Assembly (NCBI GenBank): GCA_949752745.1
Contig: OX457027.1
Location: 60,724,859 to 60,788,858 of the forward strand
Source: Protula sp. h YS-2021
Taxonomy: Eukaryota > Annelida > Polychaeta > Sabellida > Serpulidae
DNA: 64,000 nucleotides
Direction: 5' to 3'
In this document: positions 43,582 through 54,329 of the stretch, one piece after another
Layout of the letters: the number at the start of each line of letters is the position of its first letter
Position numbering within the stretch: position 1 is the first letter of the stretch
The notes under the pieces: model-generated
Told to the model about the DNA's origin: nothing
Databases searched by the model: none
Seen by the model: the letters and a program-made list of their open reading frames with translations, nothing else
Translations under genes and position numbers: made by a program

Positions 43582-46500
43582 CTACGAGACAGTCTCAGCA
43601 TTTTCTTCTTGTTTTTGTGTCTGATTCGGCGCAGTTGTTTCTTCACTGCTCCTGGAATGTTGTGCGGCAGCGCTGGCGTTAGATGCAGCGCTGCTCGCAG
43701 ATTTATCCATGTAATCACTTGTCTTGAATATCAGGGGCACCGCATATGTTGGTCCTCTTCCTGTGGCTTGCGTTGTGTTCTTTTTCTGAAAAAAAAAATA
43801 AGATGCACTGTAGATCAGTTGCAGTGAACAAAAAAAAAAAAAAAAAAAAGTCATCAATAAGCGGAAATCAGCCATTGCGGTTACTTTGTTTCCTGTTATT
43901 TTGAATAGACCATGCAGCAGACAAAAATGGAGTGCTCGTCTCCCTCATCACGATATGGCCAGTAATTGATAACCAACGACATATCGATTAAAAACGTAAC
44001 AGATCAAAATCCAGCCAAGGATAGATATAGTGTTTATGCGTTCAGTGTGTGTGAAGGTGTATGACGTCATTACGCAAAAAAATCTTGTGTCAAAAAATTC
44101 CTCACCCAATGAACGTCGGTGAAAGTTTGTCGCAAATAGAACGAACCAGTGCGGCATATAACATCATTACGTAAAATGTGTAGGAATAAGATGAATATTT
44201 GAATAAGATCTTGTATGTAAAATATCTACAAAACGAAAAGCCATATCTACTTGAAACGCTGTGCAGTTATTCCTTGGGACATCGCACGGCTCTTTAAACC
44301 TTTAACGCGTGTCGTGAAATTAAGAAAGGCCTATGATGTCATTGCACAAAATTCTTGCGTGGTATGCTCTCCCCCCCCCCCCCTTTAGGGTCTTAAGTGA
44401 ACGACGTATCGTGAGTAAAACTGTTTTGCTCTTACTACGCTGTAGATTACAGAAATATTTCGATCATGCCTCCATTCTTGAGGCACCGTAGTTTAAAACG
44501 GTGACAGCTTAGAACAAGCCATCCGCCAATGATGCAGGACTCAGACACTGTCCTTTACCATGTTTTCTGAATGATATTACGTAATGAATTCCTCGACCAC
44601 GGTTGTTTTCCAGTTGGAGTTGGTTAGGGTAAATAATATACTGGACCCATCGTGGAAAGGTAAGTTTTTTTTGGGGGGGGGGGCAGGGGGGAGGGACTTC
44701 AGAAAGTATCTAATGATTACAAAGTGCATACATTTACATACTTTTTGGAATATTTTGACGGGTAATTGCTGTGAATAATTTTGTGTGCCCTTTTGTGAGA
44801 ATTCATTATGAATTTCGACTATATTTACAGAAACGGAAAATTTTTCCTTTTTCTGTAAAAGGAAAAATGTGAATTGGGTATTGCAGATCCATGGATTTGC
44901 GCGGGGAAACTAAATGGTCTCAATTGAAAGTATACGACCCACCCCTGTTGACTGATGTTTTGTGTGCACTGGCCGTTCTAGTTATTTTCTTTATTGGTGC
45001 AAAATATAATGATTCGTGGTGTTATCATCTATCCAGTGTAAACTTACCGTTCCTAGGAACGAAGGCTTAGGCAGAGCAGTGAGCAGTTTGACCACGGGGC
45101 TTTTAGGCGCGATTTCGGATTCCGCTTGGTCTAGCAAAGCCTCCATCTGAGCAACGTCTGACTTGACTATACCCACAAATTGCTGCAAACACCATCACAT
45201 GAAGCAGAGTCAGAGAAGAATTACTGTGTTACAATTTTCAGCATTTTGCGCACCTCTTCTCGCATTCTAAGACACTTACATACCTATGTACCCATGTCAA
45301 TGGTCAGGAAACAGGAAAATTCATTTTGAAAATTACATGGCAACTCTGTAGTACAATGAATCGCAACCAATGACTTTACAAAGTTACTGAAATTTTCAGT
45401 GAATCTGTCAGATCTGTATAAAATATCGTGCATCATGTTGCTGCAGTTGATAAAAGCTATAAAGCATGGTTCGAATCAGTAAGTCTCGTGACTTTGAAAT
45501 TTTAAATGACCTCTTTTGCTTTTGCCACTAAAACATCTCACATGGCCTAAAGAACTGTTCTGTTGCAAAATTAAACGAGCAACTTCTCTGTAAGGCTGAT
45601 CGTTACCAAGCAAATGTTTGCGGTTAAATGACACATTTTACAGGATAATAAGAAATAAATATATGGTTTCAATAAATTAAAAAGAACATTTCAGCATTGT
45701 TGTCAGAAAATAAGACAAATACGATAACTTGCCTCTAACTGGTCAATTTTGTCAAACACAGCTCGAAGTTGGAGGCCTTTTTCATAAATACTTGGTATAG
45801 TTCTGTTTAGACATAAGTTCGTATCACTGCGAATCTGAACAAAAAGAAATCTAAAGTTTAGAAACATCTTAAAATTTTCCCGAATTCTAAAAACTTCTCA
45901 AACTACTGGTTATCTGAATATGCTGACAAATCCATTTCCAAACTTGCACATTTAGAAATACATATGAGATACACGGAGTGATAAGTATACATTATTAATA
46001 CTTACAAGGTCTACTAATCCTAAATATTCGTCAAGCTTTGTCAAGAGATCATCTAAACTCTGGTCAAAAGCATTTATCTAAAAAATACAATATATGAGAA
46101 ATTACAATGACATTGCAACTACTTTCCGGTGAACATTTTTCTCTTCGTAGGGAATACCATTGACGGCCTGTTATAAATAAAGATTTATGTGATTTCAAAA
46201 ATCTCGGAGATAAAGATTATTACCGAGATCACATTCAACTGGGCATATTTCTCACAACAACACGTCCCAGATAATTTGTTTTGCACTCTTCGACAAATTA
46301 CTCAGTTTATTGTATTTTATTGTATGTATTTAATACCCTATTGAAATGTATCGGAAGCCTGAAACGTCTTCCGAAGACTTCAAAGAGTGAACACTGACTG
46401 GCACAACAAGAAAGTCCATGGACTTTGAGAACAGCCATAAACGCGAAGGCATTACAAAAGTGAGATAGAAACTGGCCAATTGTGACAAAATTTAGATATG

Positions 46501-49500
46501 GTAGGCGGCTTCATGGCCAACATCGGTATCAAAAGTAATAGAACTGGATCTGTAGGACTACACATATAGTAAACCAGCTGGAGCAAAATTATATGAAAAT
46601 ATCGGAACATAAAAACTCTTTATCAGCTAGAGCGAGGTTTGAGCTCATGACCACGTTATTATCAGTCCTGCGCTCTATCAACTTCACTAGGACAACCTAC
46701 ATAACATTAAACCGCTGAAATCTAAAAAAATGTGTGGAGGATTACAATGGGAATATTCCTGTCAAATTAAAAAAAAAATCGGACCAAAAATGTAGGAACA
46801 ATAACATTTTGAAAAATATTTTACAAACATATATAGGACTACGGTGCCCACAAGTGATGAGTGCAGCCTACCGACGACAGTCCGCTGGGCTAAAAAGTCC
46901 ACTGTATTTTAAATTCTAGTATGCATTTAACAGCCAGAATAAAAATAATTTTCACGGTTAATTTTCCTTCTCATTTGCTTTAAGTAAAAAAATCTGAAAA
47001 AGTGTATAATTTATTTGTTCTCATTCCCCCAATCGTACTAGGTTCACCTGCAGTGTATCTTTTTTTATTTACCCTCATTACCGCAATTTTCCTTTTCAAT
47101 TATCTCCTTTGGCTTAAACTGGACCCCGTCAAGATATGATACACTTTTTTCCGCCTGTACAGCTACGATATACTGAAATAACACAGCGATATGGAAATGG
47201 AATAAATCTAAACCTTCATAGCTTTGACAAAGCGTAAAATACTTACGTACTTTCATCATTGTTGCAACTGAAGAAAAACGTTTTAGGTGTAAAGTAAAGT
47301 TTAAAAGAGCGTTTCATTTCCATACGAGGAACAACAGCATCGCCGGAATCGCGAAAATCTGTTTTAGCTTATTTGGACGGGCGAAGTTCGTTTGCTTGGT
47401 GTATAACGTCCCGTTCAACGACAACGAACGAAATGTACACTCCCCAAATAACAAATTATCGCCGAGGGCACAGCCCCCAACAGCACAGGATTACGGAAGG
47501 CCATAGGGGCTTGGAAACGGAAGTTGAGAAATGGTATTACTACGGTAACACCTGCTATTATAGTTTCACTTGATAAACTTGGGCTGTAAAATGCCTCGTA
47601 GTTTTTGTGATATTTAATTTACTCACCAGAAAATCGATTATGACATAAGAAGTGATGAAAATTTGTTTTCTCTATGGTGACGGATCCATAAAGTGCCACA
47701 AGGTGGAAAAAGACCACAGTTACTTCCTCTTTCATTAATCAATAACAGAAGACTACTAGCTTGGCAGCTGTATTTTTCCAGGGCAATTAATTTTTGACAT
47801 GCTTGTGGTCCAAAAGGGTTGTTCTGGAGACATGTTTAAAATTTTTGCAATCAACTGTATCGTTTCTGATAAATATGACGTCAATCTTCATTCACTCAGT
47901 CATGTGACTGGGCACTCTCCAGACCCCAAGGCAATACTCTTTACTATTCACGCAATAAGTCAAATCAAATTTTCGATTACCGACTGACCAAACCGACTTT
48001 AATTCGTGTTTTGATTGGTTGACACCGACTACATTATCGAGAAGCACGGGGTGTCACTCGTACACTCATACTAAATAAAAGGTTGTGGAGTTTTATAAAG
48101 AAACATACGAGGAAAATTAATAAGAGCATTCGTACTCAGAATTGTGCCAAAGGTTTTGTCTTTCGCTCGGGACAAAGATATGAATAAAGTATAGAAAGAT
48201 CTGTCCGTGACCACCTAAAAGATCCGGAAAAAACTAAAGTAGAATCTGTTTGCGGCGACCGCATTCTAGACCCAGATTTAAAAAAAAATATATCTTGAAT
48301 ATAAGCCCGGTTTATACTGATCACACTCAACATCGCTACATCTAATACACTGCATTTCGATAAATTGCCAATTTCCTTTTAAACTGGTGATTCGTTTTGT
48401 TTACCGTTACCCTCCCCCTCCCCTTCTGAACGCAGTACTAACACTTTTAACCCTTTCATGGTATGGATCTGCACCCAAAGGGGACATTTCGGTGCCAAAA
48501 GAGCGAGTTACTTCTCATAGCACAAAATAACAGGTGACCAACTTACAAGGTGGAAAATATTACCAATGCTACTTAAAGTTACATAACTGCTCCCGTTTGT
48601 GAAACTGAAAACAGCTTTGCTGGGGAGGGGAGGGGGGGGGGGAGTCCTATTTACTTGTCAAATACCAACAAGTAAGTATTTGTGAAACACAAGCAGGCCC
48701 CAACCGCCCCCCCCCCCCCAAATTCATAGGGGTATAAAGCGATGACGGACAGACGGACGGACACCCCAAACCTATTGGTCCCAATCCGAAGGGTTGGGGC
48801 CTAATAACACGCATCTCTCTAGAAGCAGATCAATAACTGAAGGGAGCAATAAGTAAGCGCACAAAAATGCTGTGCTTTGCTATGTCCAGCCAGCCGAGCT
48901 AACTTGTGCACTGGTTAACAAAGGTACTTCCTGCCCTACTCACCCCCGCCCCCCGCCCTTCACCAAACATCACTCCTTCATCTCTACATCGGTACCCGCC
49001 ACCATCCCCGCCTATCATTCTGGGTGCTACAGAACCTCCTTTCCCCACAATTCATAGGAAAAGCGGGTGAGGCGCTAGTTTCAAATCCCGTTTTGACGCC
49101 ATATAGCGTCAAGCGTTCCCGAATATGCATCCACTACAATAGCAACCTGCAGTCCCACCCAAAGCATCATCCCACCAAGTTTGAAGCTGATCCAACTTGT
49201 CGTTCTCCAGTTCTCGTGTTAACAATGCCACGTGTCCACATCATGTTTGGACGTCGTAATAAGTCATACATTTTTCTATATATGCCAAATACCATATGAA
49301 CTGTTGGACCCACCCAAGGCATTATCCTACCAAGTTTGAGACTGATCCGACGTTTCGTTCTGAATTCAGTGATGACGCATTTTTCACGTTCTGACGCCTT
49401 ATGACTACCCAAGGAATAATCCCACCAGGTTTGACGCTGAACCGACTTGTCGTTCGAAAGTTACTCTTAACAAAGTCTAGCGCCCAAAATACGTAATGAC

Positions 49501-52500
49501 TTCATATGACGCCATACTATGCCGCTCTACACACCAAGTACATTACGAACCGTCGGATCCATCTAAAGTATTATGATAATACTATTATCCCACCACGTTT
49601 GAAGCTAATCCGACGTTTCGTTCTGTGGTTACAGTAATGACGCAATTGCCACGCTTTGACGTCCTATGAAGCTAGCGATGTCTTATTTATGTCAAGTACA
49701 ATCCCAACCGGTCGACTACCATAAGGTATAATCTCACCAATTTGAAGCTGATGCGACTTGTCGGTCGACAGTGATCCTGTTAAAAAAATCAGGTGTCTAC
49801 AACAGACACATACAAACTAAACACACACAAACAAAAACAAAACGTTTCGCCTCCACGGGGTAAACATAAAAATCAACAAAATTTATACTGCCTTTTCCTA
49901 GAAACATATTCATAAGTGGGCTATATATAGAAAATTTTATTTATGACATTATTAAAATGGTCTTTCAAACAAAAAAGAGCTGATCGCATATCTCAAAAAT
50001 GATTTTGATATTTTTCTCCATTGGTTCTTGTGCATTTTTGGCCCCCAAAACTGGAGTCTTCTCATTTACCGAAAAGCCCACAGACGAAGCTATGAATCGG
50101 CTTATTTGAATGAAGACACGTTGAAAATTAACTTTTTGATGTTTTCTCTGATCATTTTCAATAATTTATCCAAGAAAAAATGGCATTCGAAACCATACCT
50201 CCTCCGGAAAGTATGAATTTGGCTGTGGTCTATGGCCAAACAACCATGATAGGTCTCGGACCACAATTACATTTCCTGGTAGAAAACACAGAGGCAGTGC
50301 GCGGTAAATGCTTTATTACGTAACACTTATGTAGCCAACACAGTGGGCCCCATTTAATAAGAAATCGATTTATACGAAGTATCCGTTAATGCGAACATAA
50401 TCGCTGGTCCCAATGTTGTCTCATACACTTTAATGTAAAAAATTCGTTTTTTTTTTCGATGATCGGTGAATACGAACAAATTTTGGCCAACGCATTTTTT
50501 GAAAGCATAAAAGAGTCTAAAAACACTGCATTCTGTGACATTCCGTTGTCTTACTCCCCTAATCTTCAGGGATTAGCCGCCGCATTCATAAGCCAAACAG
50601 AGGCATCACCCACTTCTTCTTACCACTAATACTGGTAAACAAACCGTTTCTGTCTGCCGAAACGGGGTTGTCTGAGAACATGATTGTACTCTGTTTTAAG
50701 GATTTGAAAAAAAGCATAAAATTTAACAGACTGTAACATAATGCTAAGAAAATATCACAGGCTAGGTTGACACAAAAACTCTGAGTATACTGGATAAAAC
50801 CGAGGCGATAATAATATAATAAGATTTTAGAGTTGGGATATTAGGTTTCTTGTACTTCGTTCAAAAGCTGTCGCGTTTCGTCAGCACATGTTCCGAAATG
50901 TTTTTTTTTTTCTTTTTTTTTTTTTTGCGTTTCGACCTATTTCGGTTGGGACAACGGTATAAAGAAATGATAGAAAAAATGGTAAAATCATCCCATTTTG
51001 CCCGAAAACATAATCAAAAGTTGGCCGTTAAGAGGGCTGAATGATATGTAAAATAGTTTTAAATGGCCACATAATGACTTTCACATCCGAAAGTATGTAT
51101 GTTGAAAGAAAATTAGAATTTTTTTGTTTTCCCCTTATCAGTTCTTTGTACCTGCGTTTTATTGGGCAAGGATAATCTTTCGAAAATGTTTCGGAAATCA
51201 GATAATGTTTTTTGGTTTTTCGATAATATCTCGAAACATTCTCAAGTGTATCGAGCTTTACATTCAGATAATCTTCCCATAATCCTTTTCTGCGCACCTG
51301 CGCGCCATTATCGCCAAGAAGTGAAACAGTTTTGCTTTAATTACGTCGATTCAGAACTGACATATGACAACTTACAGTAGAAATACAACTATTGACAATA
51401 GCAATTCACAATTTGAGTTGCTATCTACTACAGAGAAAAGCACCAAAGCTCTGGCAGCCATTTTTATTCCCGAAACATTATCTGAAGTGTTTTATTGGGA
51501 CATTTTCGAAATATTATCTGGATTTATTATTTTTTTCAGATACGACCAATAAAACACGGGCTGTAATTAATCTAAAAATTGCAGTCGAAAGGACATTAGT
51601 CCCAGCGGACCCTTTCTGTCTTCCTAGGACAGAAAGGGTCACAGTTCCTTCAACAGAAATGGCCATTGATCTCAATTTTCGTGGTTCTGGATCTTTCGGC
51701 GCACGTTCAAGGACACCGAGGCTCGAACTGGCAGGCTTTTATTTTGAAAGCACACTGAGAAGTACCCTGGCGCATTATTTTCGACCTCAGCGAAACTCCC
51801 AAACTAGAGTAAAGCGTGGTTTTGTAAATGTGGATTCACTGTTGTTGTGGGCGATAATGAGGGATTCGGTATCTTGATCTCAGGAAAACATATATTTTTC
51901 CCAGTAAAAAACTGTTATCTGCCCATAAATCTTGTGCGCCATAATTTACAATTGGACCATTTATGTGATGCACCCTTTCTAAAATAACGCCGTTCGCCCC
52001 AGTCGTGCGCCGAGATTTGAAAATTGACATCAATGACATTTCCTATTATAGGAACTGTGACCCTTTCTGTCCTAGGAAGATAGAAAGGGTCCGCTGGGAC
52101 TAAAAGGACATCTACGAGTACATCGGAAAGATCCGAAATTGGCATATTATGAGATATCTTTTCCCAAATATGTGGTCCGAAGGGTATGAGTAAAGCAGCT
52201 TTCATTCTAATAAGGTCAAATTTCTCATTCTATCAGACACCCCAATTCATGGTCTGGGACTTGTATTTATGAGCTTTGTGGCCAACCCCCAGTGGTTTGA
52301 GCGATAATATAATTTTTACTAATTTAACAGTAGCTGGTCAATTCACAACTAAACGTGTCAAATTACATCTTTCTTATAGTCAACATCGATATATTTTGAA
52401 TAGTCATTGCCAAAAGTCGTCAACATGTCTTCGGTTTCACTGCTTTCAATCTTTTGTTTACCCTCCATCCTGACTACACTACTTTCATCTCGATGGTGTG

Positions 52501-52744
52501 CTCACTCACAAAATAAAGATGAATACTAAACATTGGCATATAACAACTGACCTCTGATTGGATCCATCTCTTATACAGAGTGGATGCATATTTTAATAAG
52601 TAGTTCCTCACTCTTATGAGCTGTATTTTCTCGGAATCTCTAGTGGATCTCTGGATGTTGGTTATTGGACAATATGAATTGGCATACTGCTTGGAAAACA
52701 GGACCAAAAGATAAGACAAAAAATAGTTAAAACTCACTAACCAT
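43582..52744 (-). CDS. BLOC1S4: Biogenesis of lysosome-related organelles complex 1 subunit 4 (cappuccino)
   Basis: Minus-strand exons are 52686-52552, 46077-46006, 45834-45733, 45182-45048 and 43785-43582. All phases are 0, so each exon adds whole codons. The core matches the family: an EINAFDQSLDDLLTKLDEY segment (about 46-64), a second helix ending in DKIDQLE, the Q-M-E-A-L-L-D-Q-A-E-S-E coiled coil, L-P-K-P-S-F, and the C-terminal V-P-L-I-F-K-T-S-D-Y-M that closes this family. An initiator ATG at 52744-52742, directly followed by a GT donor and a 55-bp intron, would give about 216 aa; human BLOC1S4 has 217. The protein is a cytosolic BLOC-1 subunit that works in endosome-to-organelle sorting. 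The third intron starts with GC (GAG|GCAAGT). The serine/glutamine-rich tail is longer than in human. The start is the least certain part. Confidence 0.85.
46545..46700 (-). mobile_element. tRNA-derived SINE, reverse copy, in BLOC1S4 intron
   Basis: The minus strand reads GTTGTCCTAGTGAAGTTGAT, then AGAGCGCAGGACTG, a tRNA-like A-box region. GGTCATGAGCTCAAACCTC, a B-box, follows, and then CGCTCTAGCTGATAAAGAG and the tail ATTTTCATATAATTTTGCTCCAGCTGG. Head and tail parallel the copy at 36.2-36.4 kb. Confidence 0.7.
48590..48815 (+). repeat. Possible terminus of a tandem-repeat Helitron-like element
   Basis: A G/C-run region leads into GACGGACAGACGGACGGACACCCC, followed by a hairpin TTGGTCCCAATCCGAAGGGTTGGGGCC and TAATA. 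The same order (ACAGAC/GGAC tract, stem-loop, then TAA) closes the arrays at 8.4 and 27.3 kb. Confidence 0.5.
49120..49860 (+). repeat. Diverged tandem array in BLOC1S4 intron
   Basis: About five copies of a unit contain CCCACCAAGTTTGAAGCTGATCCGACTTGTCGTTC, then TGACG/CATATGACGCC elements and a CCAA(G/A)TAC...GAACCGTCGG block. Equivalent starts fall near 49170, 49325, 49420, 49590 and 49735. The array ends in an ACACACAAACAAAAAC tract and GCCTCCACGGGGTAA. Related sequence is at 23.84-24.3 kb. Confidence 0.65.
50340..50510 (+). mobile_element. One end of a pogo/Tigger-type element
   Basis: CAGTGGGCCCCATTTAATAAG followed by ATCGATTTATACGAAG and CGTTAATGCGAACATAATCG resembles the terminal and subterminal pattern of this group. 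No matching opposite end was found, so it looks truncated. Confidence 0.4.
51596..52102. mobile_element. 507-bp hAT-like MITE with palindromic ends
   Basis: An 8-bp direct repeat, AAAGGACA, flanks the element (51588-51595 and 52103-52110). The ends are near-perfect inverted repeats of about 55 bp (TTAGTCCCAGCGGACCC...CACAGTTCCT) that stay similar for about 120 bp. Each end also contains its own internal palindrome, ACCCTTTCTGTC...CTAGGACAGAAAGGGT. An 8-bp duplication suggests hAT. Fragments of the same end occur at about 25020-25060 and 55485-55515. It lies in the large BLOC1S4 intron. Confidence 0.8.
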
Positions 52745-54329
52745 TTTACATTGTAACTTTTGTAGTTGACTATCTATGTTCGATCTTCGTTTACTTGCTT
52801 GAATAAATTATCTAAAAAAATAGAGCGCTTTAGATGGCGTTAGTTCCTTTTTTATATTTTAGCAGTAATGCTTATTTTTTCTGGTAAAGCACAATTTGGA
52901 TTTTAAAAATTTGTTGAATTTCTTGAATTCAATTATTTGGTACCACCATTTCTAAATTTATGCTGTTGTCATCTGTTCTTTCTTTTATTTTTAAATGTTA
53001 AACAAAATGACACTTTAAACTTTTTCAACAGTTTTAAGTTCTTGCCAGTAAGTAATGGGAATTTAATAGTTTAGACAGTTCAACGTCTTTGGGTATGGCA
53101 ATTTTTCTTAATTAGATCGACGGTATTATGTGTGAACAATGTATTAATTGCGATGACAGATTTTTTATAATTCAGATTCTTTTACGCATACAAATGTTAG
53201 CGTTCTTATTTTATGGAGAAAAAGAGGAGCCTTATTCCTCTGTAATTACAGCACCCATGGTTGAATAATCATTATACCTTTTTGCTTACTTCATATTTAG
53301 TTTACTTTTTGTTTGTGTAGATATCCAAATGCACTATGTCTAATTTGCGCGCCAAGTGAGTGCTTATGATTTTTAAAATTTTACAAGTTGAGAATTTTCA
53401 AACCTTTTTAGTCATGTTTCTGTGCACACACACTTATGCAAGAAAATTTTGATCTTTATTCGTGTTCTTATAATTTCGACAACAACTTGTGGAAACTGAT
53501 CGGAGTTAAATTTGCTGTCAGTTATGCCCACTTATAATATGTTATTTGCAAGGCCTTTTATTGTATCTCCTGCAATAGCTAGCTCATTCTGAATTATTTA
53601 AGTTTTTTATCCTTTTGGAGTGGTTATTTCTTTCGCACTATCACAGAGTATTTAAAATTCTGTTAGCAGGAGACATCTGTGGAAAAAATGATGCTCATAG
53701 CATATTGTTTCACTGTATTTGAAAGGAATGAAAAGGCAGAATTCCAATGTCTTGTGCTTGCATCCAAAGAGTCCAACTTCTAATCTTAAATATGTATATC
53801 AAAATAAGGGAAGAATTAAAGAAATTTATCAGCAGTAACCAAGTACCTCGAAGGAATTGTAACCTTTAAAAAATTTTACTGTGTTTTTATCCCAATTTGT
53901 TTCCTTTATTGATAAAAATTGGTCATTTAGCATAGAAATCCGCCCATCACTTGCTATTTGCATTATTATGTGAAATGAGAATGCAATTTGTAAAAACGTT
54001 GTTTGCGGAACGAACCATAACGGAGCTCATTATGTCTTGAAATCCCAAACATGACGATTTAAAACCAAAAAAGAAGCCACGTCTTTTTTAGTGAGACACT
54101 GAATGCTGTAAGCGATATAACGCTTTCTCCAATCAGTGTTTTTTCAGCAATAATCTTGTTTTATGCGCCAAAAATTATCATTAGTGACAAGTGCAACAAT
54201 GCATAATCAATTTACAGTTGCACATTTCACAGTGAGTGCCGCAAATACCCAGTGCCAAAAAAAAAAACAGTCCCAGTTTTTGACTTCGAACGAAAAAAGA
54301 AGAAAAGTATCACACATCCAAATTGCAAA
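52745..54329. promoter_or_regulatory. Divergent intergenic region between BLOC1S4 and acyl-CoA oxidase
   Basis: About 1.6 kb separates the proposed start codons of two genes transcribed away from each other, so both 5' regions must lie here or in unseen upstream exons. No TATA box or GC-rich core stands out. On the minus strand, an open stretch directly before the proposed BLOC1S4 ATG (52745-52807) could be coding if another exon lies upstream. Confidence 0.4.

Noticed and set aside
47065..47270. Exon-like segment on the minus strand with a 21-nt micro-exon, GTAAGT donor and a ~70-bp intron, inside the large BLOC1S4 intron
   Set aside because: No frame runs through both pieces into BLOC1S4. 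The upstream exon joins the INAFDQS exon directly in phase 0 without it. It could at most be an untranslated alternative exon.
54252..54329. N-terminal extension of acyl-CoA oxidase from a GTG at 54252
   Set aside because: The extension is lysine-rich poly-A translation and starts at GTG. The family N-terminus fits the first in-frame ATG at 54330.
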